From Microcella alkaliphila (GTDB lineage: Bacteria; Actinomycetota; Actinomycetes; Actinomycetales; Microbacteriaceae), in NCBI RefSeq assembly GCF_002355395.1, contig NZ_AP017315.1:744001-808000 (forward strand): a stretch of 64,000 bases of DNA, given 5' to 3'. Shown here piece by piece: positions 15,980 to 25,416 of this stretch (positions are counted from its first letter, which is position 1; every line of letters starts with the position of its first letter). Position numbers and translations under genes: made by a program. The notes beneath the pieces were generated by a model that saw nothing but the letters and a program-made list of their open reading frames with translations, did no database searches and was not told the DNA's origin.

Positions 15980-16918
15980 CCACCCCACCCCTTGCCCGCC
16001 TTGTCGGCGCGACCCGCCGCTTCGGCGACTTGACCGCCCTCGACGACGTCACGCTCGACGTGCACGCCGGCGAGCTGATCGGCTTGCTCGGCCCGAACGG
16101 CGCCGGCAAGTCGACCCTGCTGAGCCTCGTGCAGGGCCGCCGGCGCCCCTCGGCCGGCACCGTCGAATTGTTCGGCGGCTCGCCGAGCGACGCGGCCGCG
16201 CGCGTGCGGCTCGGCAGCACCCCGCAGGAAACGGCGCTGCCCGACACCCTGCGCGTCGGCGAGGTCGTCGATCTGGTCGCCGCCCACTATCCCGACCGGG
16301 TGCCGACCGCGGAGCTTGCCGACGAGTTCGGTTTCGCCGACCTGCTGCGCCGTCAGTGCGGCGCGCTGTCGGGCGGCCAAAAGCGTCGCATCTCGGTCTC
16401 CCTCGCGTTCGTGGGCCGCCCGAAACTGGTGCTGCTCGATGAGCCGACGACGGGGCTCGACGTCGATGCACGTCACACCCTCTGGAGCGCGATTCGGCGC
16501 CACCACGCAGCCGGCACCACGGTCGTCGTGACGAGCCACTACCTGGAAGAGATCGAGGCGCTCGCCGAGAGGGTCATCGTGATCGACCACGGCCGCGTGC
16601 TCGCCGACGACACGCTCGGCGCGGTCCGTGACCGCGTCATGTCGGCGGTCGTCGAACTGGCGTCGCCGGAACCTGTGCGGGTCGCCGCGCTGCCGCACGT
16701 CGTGCGCGACGAGGTGGTGGGGGAGGGGGTCCGCCGCCGCTGGCCGCGTGCGCCTCACCGTTGACGACGCCGACGCGTTCGTGCGCGAGCTCGTCACGAG
16801 CGGTGCGCCCTTTGAACGCCTGACCGTGCGCGGCGCTTCCCTCGAGGAAGCCTTCCTCGCCCTCACTCTCAGCGACCAGGCGGCCCCGGCCGCCGCGACC
16901 GATCGGAGCGCATCATGA
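15976..16918 (+). CDS. ABC transporter ATP-binding protein, frameshifted near the 3' end
   Basis: This is the cytoplasmic ATPase of an ABC-2-type exporter, about 313 residues if read through a frameshift. Walker A is GPNGAGKST (about 37-45), the signature is LSGGQ (about 133), Walker B is LVLLDEPTTG (about 152), and the switch His is in TSHYLEE. The first frame stops at 16764 after aberrant residues (RRRWPRAPHR). The normal C-terminal tail (VRLTVDDADAFVRELV to SLEEAFLALT) continues in the +1 frame to 16918. Removing one G from GGGGG at 16725-16729 restores a single frame. Either the indel is a sequencing or assembly error, or the ATPase lacks its last ~50 residues; the catalytic core is intact either way. 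It overlaps the permease by ATGA. Confidence 0.85.
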
Positions 16919-17715
16919 CCTCGACCGCCACCCGCCCGACTGACGCGCCCCGTGCATCCACCGTGCCGGCGCTGCCGCTGTATGTGATGCACCTGCGGAT
17001 GCTCGTGATCGAGACCCTGCGCGTGCCCATCGCGGTGATTGGCACCATGGCGTTCCCGGCGCTGAGCCTGCTGTTCTTCGTGGTGCCGAACCGTGCCGTC
17101 GCCGACGACCCGGTGCTCGCGACGCAGGCGGTGCTCGGCCTGGCAGTGTTCGCGGTCATGGTGAGCGCGCTGTTCAACTTGGGGCTGACGGTTGCCGAGA
17201 ATCGCGAAAAGCCGTGGGATCCGTACCTGCGCAGCCTGCCGCTGCCGGCGATGGTGCGCATTACGGCCCAGATCTCGTCCACTGCGGTCTTCAGCTTCTT
17301 GGCGATCGTGCCGGTGCTCATCGTCGGCGCGGTCGCGACCGAGGCGAGCGTGTCGGCGGTAGGGCTGGCAGCGGGACTCGTCGCGCTGGCGGTGACGAGC
17401 ATCCCGTTCTTGCTGCTGGGTGCCTCGATCGGCTACGCCTTCTCGTCGAAGGCGGCGATCGCGGTGATCCAGGTCGGCATGTTCGGCTTCGCGTTCGGCG
17501 GTGGGCTGTTCTTCCCGCCCCAGTTCTTCCCCGAGTGGCTCGAGGCGCTGTCGCGTTTCTTCCCCTCGAGGCACGCGCGCGAGCTGACGCTCGCCGCGGT
17601 CGAGGGAACGACCCCCGAACTGTGGATGCTCGCGGGCGCGATTGCCTGGACGCTCGGCACCGCGCTGCTCGCCCTCTGGCTGTACCGCCGGGACGAGGGG
17701 CGTCGCTACCGCTGA
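16915..17715 (+). CDS. ABC-2 type transporter permease
   Basis: This 266-residue inner-membrane permease has about six hydrophobic segments, typical of the ABC-2 half-transporters that pair with DrrA-like ATPases. A short cytoplasmic N-terminus precedes the first helix (MLVIETLRVPIAVIGTMAFPALSLLF without a signal peptide). The ABC-2 signature region is near GGGLFFPPQFFPEWLEALSRFFPSRHA (about 195-220). It is the last gene of the four-gene exporter operon, overlapping the ATPase frame by 4 nt. The export substrate (drug, lipid or peptide) is not predictable. Confidence 0.85.
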   Translation: MTSTATRPTDAPRASTVPALPLYVMHLRMLVIETLRVPIAVIGTMAFPALSLLFFVVPNRAVADDPVLATQAVLGLAVFAVMVSALFNLGLTVAENREKPWDPYLRSLPLPAMVRITAQISSTAVFSFLAIVPVLIVGAVATEASVSAVGLAAGLVALAVTSIPFLLLGASIGYAFSSKAAIAVIQVGMFGFAFGGGLFFPPQFFPEWLEALSRFFPSRHARELTLAAVEGTTPELWMLAGAIAWTLGTALLALWLYRRDEGRRYR

Positions 17716-17772
17716 GTGCGTAACCGAGCCTCGCGATGCCGGACCGCTGCTCTTCGCCGCGTCACACCATTC

Positions 17773-18261
17773 TCACGCGCCGATGCCGAGGAATGAGAGC
17801 CCGGCGCTGGCGAGGATGGCGGCGGTGATGCACCAGGCGGCGGTGCCTGCTCCCACCCACAGTGAGGTCACGCGTGCGTTGACTCCCATCGAGACGGCGA
17901 GCACGGCAGACAGTTGCGTGCCCAGTCCTATCGGCCCGAGGAGTGCGAGGCCGGGCATACCCCACCGCTCCATCACGCGCTGAGCCCGGCGGGCGCGCGA
18001 CGTGGGCTGAGGGTCATTGGCACTGTCGTCCGCGGCGTCGGCGCGCCCGCGTCGTTTGCGGTTCCTCCACCACTGGCGGATCTTCTGGCCGTAGACCGCC
18101 GCGAGAACGATGGTCAGGAGGTTGCCGGACAAACCAGCGATGACCACGGCCACAGGATTGAGGCCGGCCACGATGCCCGCGGGAATCACGATGACTGCCT
18201 CCAGCCACGGCAGGGCTCCGCCGATGAAGATGCCCAGTAGCCCGGTCAGTTCCGCAATCAC
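17773..18261 (-). CDS. Small multidrug-export-like membrane protein
   Basis: This 162-residue membrane protein has four or five hydrophobic segments. The N-terminal half (LPWLEAVIVIPAGIVAGLNPVAVVIAGLSGN) matches the small multidrug efflux family (Sm_multidrug_ex), related to DedA-type proteins. A charged cytoplasmic loop (WWRNRKRRGRADAADDSANDP, about 64-90) splits it. The C-terminal half has GMPGLALLGPIGLGTQLSAVLAVSMG. The start is a GTG facing the TetR-type regulator across 63 bp containing a perfect palindrome, so it is very probably repressed by that regulator. Whether it really exports drugs is not established for the family. Confidence 0.75.
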   Translation of the reverse strand: MIAELTGLLGIFIGGALPWLEAVIVIPAGIVAGLNPVAVVIAGLSGNLLTIVLAAVYGQKIRQWWRNRKRRGRADAADDSANDPQPTSRARRAQRVMERWGMPGLALLGPIGLGTQLSAVLAVSMGVNARVTSLWVGAGTAAWCITAAILASAGLSFLGIGA

Positions 18262-18271
18262 GGGATTACTG

Positions 18272-18283
18272 TACCACGTGGTA
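18272..18283. promoter_or_regulatory. Palindromic TetR-type operator
   Basis: TACCACGTGGTA is a perfect 12-bp palindrome midway between the divergent small exporter (start 18261) and the tetR gene (start 18325). This is the usual place and form of a TetR-family operator that controls both its own gene and the adjacent exporter. Confidence 0.7.
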
Positions 18284-18324
18284 AACTAATCGGCGAGCGA
18301 TGGGGAGCTCTTAGGCTGGCTGAC

Positions 18325-18870
18325 ATGGCACGACCGAGTAAGGCCGATCACATTCTTGACGCACTCGAGGATGAGCTTCTAAGCGCTGGGCCCGAAACGC
18401 CGAGTTTGGAGGCCGTGGCGGCTCGCGCTGACGTCACCAAGGGCGGGGTGCTCTATCACTTCCCCACGAAGGACGCGATGCTCGAAGCCTTACTTCGGCG
18501 GTGGGCGACACGGGCCGACGAAGAGTTCGAGGCGGTGGCATCGGTGGAAGGGGTGACGGCCGCGTGGCTGTCCGTCGCGACTCCAGCGCCCACCCCCCAG
18601 GGAAGTCGGGATCTCCAAGTAGCGAGGTCGCTCGCGGCACTCTTGCGCGCGGGCGCGACATCAGCGCTAACCGACGTCGTGCACGAACTTGCGGAACGGT
18701 GGCGAGCTCGGCTGGCCGCGGAGGTGAAGGACCCGGTTCACGCTGAGATCATTCGGCTCGTCGGCGATGGCATCTACTACGCCAACCTTGTGGGGGCCCC
18801 GCCACCGGACCCCGAGCTGCTGGATCGCGTTCGCGAGACGCTCCTGGGGCTCGCGCAGGAGGACATCTAG
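18325..18870 (+). CDS. TetR/AcrR family transcriptional regulator
   Basis: This 181-residue regulator has an N-terminal helix-turn-helix (PSLEAVAARADVTKGGVLYHFPTKDAMLEALL, about residues 25-57), the canonical TetR DNA-binding domain. The C-terminal ligand domain is alpha-helical with no recognisable specificity; the C-terminal region resembles TetR_C regulators of small exporters. It is divergent from the small multidrug-export-like gene with a shared palindromic operator. Its 3' end overlaps the convergent phosphotransferase gene by 4 bp. Confidence 0.88.
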   Translation: MARPSKADHILDALEDELLSAGPETPSLEAVAARADVTKGGVLYHFPTKDAMLEALLRRWATRADEEFEAVASVEGVTAAWLSVATPAPTPQGSRDLQVARSLAALLRAGATSALTDVVHELAERWRARLAAEVKDPVHAEIIRLVGDGIYYANLVGAPPPDPELLDRVRETLLGLAQEDI

Positions 18871-19685
18871 TGCCCCGCTCGCGCCGCCGTGGCGCGGGTC
18901 GACCCTTGCCCCTGAGGGTCGGGCGGGCTTTTCCTCTCGAAGCCTCCGACCTCGCCGCGCTCGATCGCGGCGGCGTCGCGCTGGTACATCGCTGCATGCT
19001 CGCGCAGCTCCGGCCTGGCGAGCCGTTCGGCTGCCTCATGCGAATAGAGGGCAAGCTCGCGTAGACCGTCCGCTGCGTACGCGAGCACGTCGTTGACTTC
19101 CGCGTCGCATCCGTACGAGTCGATGATTGTCTGGATGCGCGGGCGGACATCGTTTCCCTGTGGCGCATCAGCGGGCGGCTCGGCCGTCAGTGGCACGGTG
19201 CGGGTCGCGAAATAGGCGAGGTCGCGGATGCGTGGTCCGGGCGAGCACATATCCCAGTCGATAACGCCGACGAGGGCGTGGTCGGTGTCGAACACCAGAT
19301 TGTGGGGCGCAAAGTCGTTGTGGCAGATGACCTCAGCGGGTTCGCGGCTTGGCTGCTGCCACGTGCGACTGTCGCTGGGGAAGGACGCGCTCGCATCGTG
19401 GATGCGACGCAGGAGTCGCGCTCCACTGGTGAGCACATCCTCATCCCAGACCCATGCCGGAAGGGGGTACTGAGGCACAATGCCCTCGATGAAGCTGAGC
19501 CGTTCCCGCTCTCCGCCACTTCTCGCCTCGATGCCGAGAGGTCGGGGGATGCCGTGTATGTCGGCCGCATGCAGATGAGCGAGCAATGCGTGCACGCTCG
19601 ACGTCCAGGGCCCCGCGACCCTCAGCACGGTGTCATTCTCGCGCTCGACCGCATTCATGTTCCCGCCCTCGAGTCGCTCGCCCAT
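18867..19685 (-). CDS. Aminoglycoside phosphotransferase (APH) family protein
   Basis: This is a 272-residue protein-kinase-like phosphotransferase. The catalytic loop HNDFAPHNLVF (about residues 121-131) and the metal-binding VIDWDMCSPG (about 140) are intact. The N-terminal ATP-binding region begins with LEGGNMNAVERENDTVLR. ATG 19685 is preferred over the internal ATG at 19658 because the GGN loop is part of the fold. Such APH-like proteins phosphorylate small molecules; antibiotic resistance cannot be assumed. The C-terminus is a basic, low-complexity tail. It is convergent with the TetR gene. Confidence 0.85.
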   Translation of the reverse strand: MGERLEGGNMNAVERENDTVLRVAGPWTSSVHALLAHLHAADIHGIPRPLGIEARSGGERERLSFIEGIVPQYPLPAWVWDEDVLTSGARLLRRIHDASASFPSDSRTWQQPSREPAEVICHNDFAPHNLVFDTDHALVGVIDWDMCSPGPRIRDLAYFATRTVPLTAEPPADAPQGNDVRPRIQTIIDSYGCDAEVNDVLAYAADGLRELALYSHEAAERLARPELREHAAMYQRDAAAIERGEVGGFERKSPPDPQGQGSTRATAARAGH

Positions 19686-19790
19686 GGCGCCAGGTTATGC
19701 GCTCCTCCCGACCCCTACGTCGGGGGAAGTAAGTACCCGTCCTGCGTAGGTGCCGCGCACGGCACGTGCCGACAGAGGCACATTTGCGGA

Positions 19791-20189
19791 ATGGACATTC
19801 TTCTTCTCGTGGTTCATCCGGTGCGGTGGCGCATCGTGGAGATCTTGGCGAGCGGCGAGCACACCGCCGGGCAGATCACCGCCGATCTCACCCACCGGCA
19901 GCGTATTGGCCGGGAGGCGGTGTCGAAGCACCTGACGAAGCTCACCAGGGCCGGCCTGATTACCGTTCGTCCGGACGAGAACTTCCGCATCTATCGGCTC
20001 AGCCCGCGGGTAATCGGTGCGCTGGCCGGGCTCGTCGAACACCTCATGACGTTGCGGGACGCGACCGAGTACGACGACATCGAGCTCGACGGTAGTGAGC
20101 GAGACATCGGCTACGAGCGTGACCCGCACTGGCGCGAGAGCGACCCGGATCACTGCTGGTGTATACGGAAGACTCTCAATCTGGTCTAG
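19791..20189 (+). CDS. ArsR-type winged-helix transcriptional regulator
   Basis: This 132-residue DNA-binding protein has an N-terminal winged helix: HPVRWRIVEILASGEHTAGQITADL, then a recognition region IGREAVSKHLTKLTRAGLITVRPDENFRIYRLSP. The C-terminal 50 residues are acidic with a Cys (DHCWCIRKT), a possible but unproven metal or redox site. The frame is open far upstream, but ATG 19791 gives the expected N-terminus. A perfect palindrome CGGCACGTGCCG at 19760-19771, 19 bp before the start, could be its own operator. It stands alone between the phosphotransferase gene and the prp operon. Confidence 0.78.
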   Translation: MDILLLVVHPVRWRIVEILASGEHTAGQITADLTHRQRIGREAVSKHLTKLTRAGLITVRPDENFRIYRLSPRVIGALAGLVEHLMTLRDATEYDDIELDGSERDIGYERDPHWRESDPDHCWCIRKTLNLV

Positions 20190-20210
20190 ACGTCGACTAG
20201 CACGGCATTT

Positions 20211-20220
20211 ATGTATACAT
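20211..20220. promoter_or_regulatory. GntR-type operator of the prp operon
   Basis: ATGTATACAT is a perfect 10-bp palindrome 7 bp before the GTG of the GntR regulator. GntR/FadR-type regulators bind short palindromes of the type TNGTNNACNA-like or GTATAC core, so this is the probable autoregulatory site controlling gntR-prpD-prpB-prpC. Confidence 0.55.
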
Positions 20221-20227
20221 TAGGAGA

Positions 20228-20932
20228 GTGGCCCAGGAGACCGGTACGGCGGCGGATCGCGCCTACGCGACTCTTCGCGCCGCCATCATCGAGGGTGAGC
20301 TCGCTCCCGGCAGCTCCCTCGCCGAGGTCGACCAGGCCACGCGCCTCGGCATGAGCCGCACGCCCGTGCGCGAAGCGTTTGCCCGGCTCATCGACGACGG
20401 ACTCGCTACTGAGCGCGGCCCGCGCACCCTCGTCGTGAGCAGCATTGACGCCGACGACGTCACCGCGCTCTTCGACCTGCGCCGCGCCCTCGATGAGCAA
20501 GCTGCCCGCCTCGCCGCGTGCCGCGCCAGCCCCGACCAGCGCGAGCGGTTCCGCACCCTCGCCGAGCGCTTCGACATCGTCACCGCGGCGTCCCTCGCCG
20601 ACGACGACGCCGGACGTCACGGCTACTACGCCCTCGTCGCCGAATTCGACGACTCCATCGATCACGCGCTCGGCCGCAGCCCCCACCTCGCCGCCGCCCT
20701 CGAGCGGGTGCGCACCCACCTCGCGCGCGTGCGCCGCCTCGCGCACGACGACGACGCTCGACTCGTCGCATCCGCCTCAGAACACGGTGCCATCGCCTCC
20801 GCGATCGCCGACGGCGATGCGGAGCGGGCCGCCCACGCGACGCACCTGCACCTGCACAACGCGCTCACGAGCATCCACGCCCACCTCGCCCAGAGCGAGA
20901 ACGCCGACCGACGAACACGGGAGACCCCATGA
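20228..20932 (+). CDS. GntR family regulator (FCD domain) of the prp operon
   Basis: This 234-residue regulator has the GntR winged helix at the N-terminus ([43 protein letters not shown], about 12-55). An all-helical FCD ligand-binding domain follows ([16 protein letters not shown]; later Hxx[25 protein letters not shown]), whose His residues usually hold a metal next to a carboxylate effector. The GTG start has AGGAG only 1 nt upstream, too close for normal initiation, so the message may be leaderless. It overlaps prpD by ATGA, and the ligand is likely a methylcitrate-cycle intermediate (inference). Confidence 0.88.
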   Translation: MAQETGTAADRAYATLRAAIIEGELAPGSSLAEVDQATRLGMSRTPVREAFARLIDDGLATERGPRTLVVSSIDADDVTALFDLRRALDEQAARLAACRASPDQRERFRTLAERFDIVTAASLADDDAGRHGYYALVAEFDDSIDHALGRSPHLAAALERVRTHLARVRRLAHDDDARLVASASEHGAIASAIADGDAERAAHATHLHLHNALTSIHAHLAQSENADRRTRETP

Positions 20933-22440
20933 CCACCACGCACACCGTGCGCACGTACAAGAGCAGCGAACCCCTCGCCGCCCCCAAGCAGCTGGCCGGC
21001 AAGCTTGCTGCCCTCGCCGCCGAACAGGACCGCCCGCTCGACGACGCGGCCGTCGACATGGTAATCAACCGCGTCATCGACAACGCCGCCGTCGCCACCG
21101 CAAGCCTCGGCCGCGCGCCCGTCGTCAGCGCACGCGGGCAGGCCGAAAACCACCCGTACACGCCCGGCGCGACCGTGTTCGGGCTCGCGCCCAGCCAACG
21201 CGTCAGCCCCGAGTGGGCCGCCTGGGCGAACGGCGTCGCCGTGCGCGAACTCGACTACCACGACACCTTCCTCGCCGCCGACTACTCGCACCCGGGCGAC
21301 AACATCCCTCCGATCCTCGCCGTCGCCCAGCACGTCGGCGCCACCGGCGAGCAGCTGCTCAAAGGCCTCCTGACCGGCTACGAGATCCAGATCGACCTGG
21401 TCAAAGCCATCTGCCTGCACGAGCACAAGATCGACCACGTCGCGCACCTCGGGCCCAGCGCCGCTGCCGGCATCGGCACGCTGCTGCGGCTGCCGGCCGA
21501 GACGATCTTCCAGGCCATCGGCCAGGCTCTGCACACCACGACAGCCACGCGCCAGTCGCGCAAGGGCGAAATCTCGACCTGGAAGGCGCACGCCCCCGCC
21601 TTCGCCGGCAAGATGGCCGTCGAAGCGGTCGACCGGGCCCTGCGCGGCCAAACCAGCCCCAGCCCCATCTACGAAGGCGAAGACGGCTTCATCGCCTGGC
21701 TGCTCTCCGGCCCGAGCGCCCGCTACGAGGTGCCCCTGCCCGACAGCGGCGAACCGCTCACCGGCATTCTCGACAGCTACACGAAGGAGCACTCGGCCGA
21801 GTACCAGGCCCAGGCGTGGATCGATCTCGCCCGCCGCCTCGGCACCGAGCGCCCCGAACTGCGCGACCCGGCCAACATCGCGAAAATCGTGCTGCACACC
21901 AGCCACCACACGCACTACGTCATCGGCTCGGGCGCGAACGACCCGCAGAAGTACGACCCGACCGCGAGCCGCGAGACGCTCGACCACTCGATTCCGTACA
22001 TCGTCGCCGTCGCGCTGCAAGACGGTCGCTGGCACCACGTCGACTCGTACGCCCCCGAGCGCGCCGGCCGCCCCGACACCGTCGAGCTGTGGCACACGAT
22101 CACCACGGTCGAAGACGCTGAGTGGACCCGCCGCTACCACTCCCTCGACCTCGCCGAGAAGGCCTTCGGTGGCCGCATCGAGATCGAGCTGACCGACGGC
22201 TCGACAGTCGTCGACGAGATCGCCGTCGCCGACGCCCACCCGCTCGGTGCCCGCCCGTTCGGCCGCGCCGAGTACGAGAACAAGCTGCGCACCCTCGCCG
22301 ACGGCGTGCTCGCCGACGAGGAGGTCGACCGCTTCCTGACGCTCGCCGCACGCTTGCCCGAGCTCACCCCCGATGAGCTCACCGGCCTGACGGTCACGCC
22401 GATCGAGCCTGTTCCCGCCGCCCCGAAGGGACTCTTCTGA
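20929..22440 (+). CDS. prpD: 2-methylcitrate dehydratase (MmgE/PrpD family)
   Basis: This 503-residue MmgE/PrpD-family dehydratase converts 2-methylcitrate to 2-methyl-cis-aconitate in propionyl-CoA breakdown. Typical segments are [30 protein letters not shown] (about 105-135), [19 protein letters not shown], and [21 protein letters not shown]. The C-terminal domain begins near [13 protein letters not shown]. It is full length. It overlaps the GntR gene by 4 nt and prpB by one base, so gntR-prpD-prpB form one translationally coupled unit. No prpE or acyl-CoA ligase is present nearby. Confidence 0.92.
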   Translation: MTTTHTVRTYKSSEPLAAPKQLAGKLAALAAEQDRPLDDAAVDMVINRVIDNAAVATASLGRAPVVSARGQAENHPYTPGATVFGLAPSQRVSPEWAAWANGVAVRELDYHDTFLAADYSHPGDNIPPILAVAQHVGATGEQLLKGLLTGYEIQIDLVKAICLHEHKIDHVAHLGPSAAAGIGTLLRLPAETIFQAIGQALHTTTATRQSRKGEISTWKAHAPAFAGKMAVEAVDRALRGQTSPSPIYEGEDGFIAWLLSGPSARYEVPLPDSGEPLTGILDSYTKEHSAEYQAQAWIDLARRLGTERPELRDPANIAKIVLHTSHHTHYVIGSGANDPQKYDPTASRETLDHSIPYIVAVALQDGRWHHVDSYAPERAGRPDTVELWHTITTVEDAEWTRRYHSLDLAEKAFGGRIEIELTDGSTVVDEIAVADAHPLGARPFGRAEYENKLRTLADGVLADEEVDRFLTLAARLPELTPDELTGLTVTPIEPVPAAPKGLF

Positions 22441-23336
22441 TGCTGTCCACGACGACGACCCCGACAGACCGTCGCACGGCATTCCGCGAGGGGCTGCGAA
22501 GCGACCGCCTGCAGGTCTTTCCCGGCGCGTTCACGCCGCTGAGCATCCGCCTGATTCAGGAGAAGGGCTTCGACGGCGCCTACATTTCGGGCGCCGTCAT
22601 GGCGGCCGAGCTGGGCTTGCCCGACATCGGGCTGACCACGCTCACCGAGGTCGCCCAGCGCGCGCACCAGATCAGCCGCATGAGCGACCTGCCGACCCTC
22701 GTCGACGCCGACACCGGCTTCGGTGAGCCGATGAACGTCGCCCGCACGGTGCACGAGCTCGAAGATGCCGGCGTTGCGGGCCTGCACCTCGAAGATCAGG
22801 TCAACCCGAAGCGTTGCGGGCATCTCGACGGCAAGGCGGTCGTGGATGCGGACACCGCGATCAAGAGGATTCGCGCGGCCGTCGACGCCCGCCGCGACCC
22901 CGAGCTCGTCATCATGGCCCGCACCGACATCCGCGGTGTCGATGGGCTCGATGCGGCGATCGACCGCGCAAAGGCCCTGGTCGACGCGGGGGCCGACGCG
23001 ATCTTCCCCGAAGCGATGGCGACCCTCGACGAGTTCGCTGCCGTGCGGGCGGCCGTCGACGTGCCGATCCTCGCCAACATGACCGAGTTCGGCAAGAGCG
23101 CGCTGTTCACGCACGCGCAGTTGGCCGACGTCGGCGTCAACATGGTCATCCACCCCGTGTCGCTCTTGCGCGTCGCGTTCGGCGCGATCGAGCGCGCGCT
23201 CGACACGCTTCACGCCGACGGCACCCTCGACGCGGAGGTCGCGGGCATGCAGACTCGAGGCAGGCTCTACGAGCTGCTCGACTACGAGGCGTACAACGCC
23301 TTCGACGCGGGCATCTTCACCTATAGCGGCCGCTGA
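22440..23336 (+). CDS. prpB: Methylisocitrate lyase
   Basis: This 298-residue enzyme of the isocitrate lyase/PEP mutase superfamily cleaves 2-methylisocitrate to pyruvate and succinate. The TIM-barrel active site is visible: DADTGFGEP for the Mg2+ aspartates (about 85-95), HLEDQ, and the flexible catalytic loop PKRCGHLDGK (about 121-130) with its nucleophilic Cys. PEAM (about 197) precedes NMTEFG, the substrate-specificity segment of PrpB. The length is normal. It shares a base with the prpD stop and is followed 39 bp later by prpC. Confidence 0.93.
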   Translation: MLSTTTTPTDRRTAFREGLRSDRLQVFPGAFTPLSIRLIQEKGFDGAYISGAVMAAELGLPDIGLTTLTEVAQRAHQISRMSDLPTLVDADTGFGEPMNVARTVHELEDAGVAGLHLEDQVNPKRCGHLDGKAVVDADTAIKRIRAAVDARRDPELVIMARTDIRGVDGLDAAIDRAKALVDAGADAIFPEAMATLDEFAAVRAAVDVPILANMTEFGKSALFTHAQLADVGVNMVIHPVSLLRVAFGAIERALDTLHADGTLDAEVAGMQTRGRLYELLDYEAYNAFDAGIFTYSGR

Positions 23337-23375
23337 CCGCCACACCGAGAGCGACCCCGAGCAAAGGAGCACGGC

Positions 23376-24515
23376 ATGAGCGACACGAACGCACCCGAGA
23401 TCAAGAAGGGCCTCGCCGGCGTCGTCGTCGACGAGACCGCGATCAGCAAGGTCAACCCCGAAACCAATTCGCTGCTGTATCGCGGGTACCCCGTGCAGCA
23501 GTTGGCGGCGCAGTGCACGTTCGAGGAGGCCGCCTACCTGCTGTGGCACGGTGAACTGCCCACCGACCAGCAGCTGGCCGAGTTCGAGGACCACGAGCGG
23601 GCAAACCGCCACCTCGACCGGGTCGTGAAGGACGCGATCGACGCGCTCCCGCTGACCGCGCATCCCATGGATGTCGTGCGCACCGCGATCAGCGTGCTCG
23701 GCGCGCTCGACGAGACGCTCTCGAGCGACCGCACCTGGATCGAGCCCGGCTTCACGCTGCAGCGATCGATGCGGATGTTCGCGAAACTTCCGGCGATCGT
23801 CGCGTACGCGCAGCGTCGCCGCCGCCACGAGCACCCGGTCGAGCCGCGCGACGACCTCGGGTACTCGGCGAACTTCTTGCACATGGTCTTCGGCGAGGTG
23901 CCCGAGAAGGTCGTCGTCGACGCGTTCGACACGTCGATGACGCTGTACGCCGAGCACTCGTTCAACGCGTCGACGTTCACAGCGCGGGTCATCACCTCGA
24001 CGCTGAGCGACGTCTACTCGGCCGTGACCGGAGCGATCGGCGCGCTCAAGGGCCCGCTGCACGGCGGTGCGAACGAGGCCGTCATGCACGTGTTCGCCGA
24101 GATCGGCTCGGCCGACCGGGCCGAGGCGTGGCTTGACCAGGCGCTCGCCGAGAAGCGCAAGATCATGGGCTTCGGCCACCGGGTCTACAAGAACGGCGAC
24201 TCGCGCGTGCCGACCATGAAGGCGTCGCTCGAGACGCTGGTCGCGCACTACGACCGGGCCGACATGATCGAGCTGTACGACGCGCTCGAGCAGGCGATGG
24301 ATGCGCGCAAGGGCATCAAGCCGAACCTCGACTACCCGTCGGGCCCGGCCTACCACCTGATGGGTTTCGACACTGAGGTGTTCACGCCGCTATTCGTCGC
24401 GGCTCGCGTGCCGGGCTGGACGGCCCACGTCATGGAGCAGTTGAGCGCCAACGCGCTGATCCGCCCGCTGAGCGTCTACACGGGGCCCGATCAGCGCGAC
24501 GTCCCAGCCGGCTGA
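23376..24515 (+). CDS. prpC: 2-methylcitrate synthase
   Basis: This 379-residue citrate synthase family enzyme condenses propionyl-CoA with oxaloacetate. Family motifs are YRGYPVQQLAAQCTFEEAAYLLWHGELP (about 30-60), the catalytic His in EHSFNASTFTARV, GPLHGGANE (about 225) and GFGHRVYKNGDSR with the second His and catalytic region (about 267). FDTEVFTPLFVAARVPGWTAHVMEQ closes the site with the catalytic Asp. The context with prpD and prpB, and the short form lacking the allosteric domain, point to methylcitrate synthase over the housekeeping citrate synthase. AAAGGAG precedes the ATG. Confidence 0.9.
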   Translation: MSDTNAPEIKKGLAGVVVDETAISKVNPETNSLLYRGYPVQQLAAQCTFEEAAYLLWHGELPTDQQLAEFEDHERANRHLDRVVKDAIDALPLTAHPMDVVRTAISVLGALDETLSSDRTWIEPGFTLQRSMRMFAKLPAIVAYAQRRRRHEHPVEPRDDLGYSANFLHMVFGEVPEKVVVDAFDTSMTLYAEHSFNASTFTARVITSTLSDVYSAVTGAIGALKGPLHGGANEAVMHVFAEIGSADRAEAWLDQALAEKRKIMGFGHRVYKNGDSRVPTMKASLETLVAHYDRADMIELYDALEQAMDARKGIKPNLDYPSGPAYHLMGFDTEVFTPLFVAARVPGWTAHVMEQLSANALIRPLSVYTGPDQRDVPAG

Positions 24516-24540
24516 AAGCCGTATGGGTGAAGATGGGGGA

Positions 24541-25383
24541 ATGACTGACGCGATTCCTACACCGCACCTGACCCTCAAGGACGGCAACCGCATCCCGCAG
24601 TTGGGTCTCGGCGTCTTCCTCGTCGAACCCGACGAGGCCGAGCGCATCGTCTCGGACGCCTTCGAGGTCGGCTACCGGCACATCGACACCGCGCGCATCT
24701 ACAAGAACGAGGAGGGCGTCGGCCGCGCCATCGCCTCCTCCGGCCTGTCGCGCGACGAGCTCTACATCACCACGAAGCTGTGGAACAGCGACCAGGGCGC
24801 CGACACCGCCCGCCCCGCGCTGGAGGCGAGCCTTGAGCGCCTCGGCCTCGACTACGTCGACCTGTACCTCATCCACTGGCCGGCGCCGAAGTACGGCAAG
24901 CACGTCGAGTCGTGGAACGCGCTGATCGAACTGAAGGAGGCCGGCCTCGTCAAGTCGATCGGTGTGTCGAACTTCATGCAGTCCCACCTCGAAGACATTG
25001 ACAAGGCGACCGGCGTTGTGCCCGTTGTGAACCAGATCGAGCTGCACCCCGCGTTCCAGCAGCGCGAGCTACGGTCGTTCCAAGAGCCGCGCGGCACGCT
25101 CACCGAGGCGTGGGGCCCGCTCGGCCAGGGCAAGTACGAGCTCGCCGAGCTGCCCGGCCTCGCGGAGATCGCCGAGCGCCACGGCAAGAGCGTGCAGCAG
25201 GTCGCCATTCGCTGGCACATTCAGGAGGGCATCATCGTCTTCCCGAAGACCACGAAGCGCGAGCGCATGATCGAGAACGCCGACGTGTTCGACTTCGAGC
25301 TCTCGGCCGACGAGATGGCCGTCATCGCCGCCGCCGACAAAGACCTCCGCGTCGGCGCGCACCCCGAGACCACCGACTTCTAG
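24541..25383 (+). CDS. Aldo/keto reductase
   Basis: This 280-residue NADPH-dependent aldo/keto reductase of the AKR5-like (2,5-diketo-gluconate reductase) type folds as a TIM barrel. The catalytic tetrad is complete: Asp in GYRHIDTARIYKNEEGVG (Asp and Tyr), Lys in YITTKLWN, and His in DLYLIHWP. The cofactor end has IVFPKTTKRERMIENADVFDFELS. ATG 24541 with GGGGGA upstream is preferred over the ATG at 24523. It follows prpC by 25 bp and may be on the same message, but no pathway link is evident. Confidence 0.9.
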   Translation: MTDAIPTPHLTLKDGNRIPQLGLGVFLVEPDEAERIVSDAFEVGYRHIDTARIYKNEEGVGRAIASSGLSRDELYITTKLWNSDQGADTARPALEASLERLGLDYVDLYLIHWPAPKYGKHVESWNALIELKEAGLVKSIGVSNFMQSHLEDIDKATGVVPVVNQIELHPAFQQRELRSFQEPRGTLTEAWGPLGQGKYELAELPGLAEIAERHGKSVQQVAIRWHIQEGIIVFPKTTKRERMIENADVFDFELSADEMAVIAAADKDLRVGAHPETTDF

Positions 25384-25416
25384 GTCGGAACAGGGCAGCA
25401 AGGACGGACAGTCGCG

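Noticed and set aside
20662..24356. Two long minus-strand frames (606 and 740 codons) opposite the prp operon
   Set aside because: Their composition is arginine/valine-rich with no motif, and they are mirror frames of prpD, prpB and prpC, whose catalytic motifs are clear.
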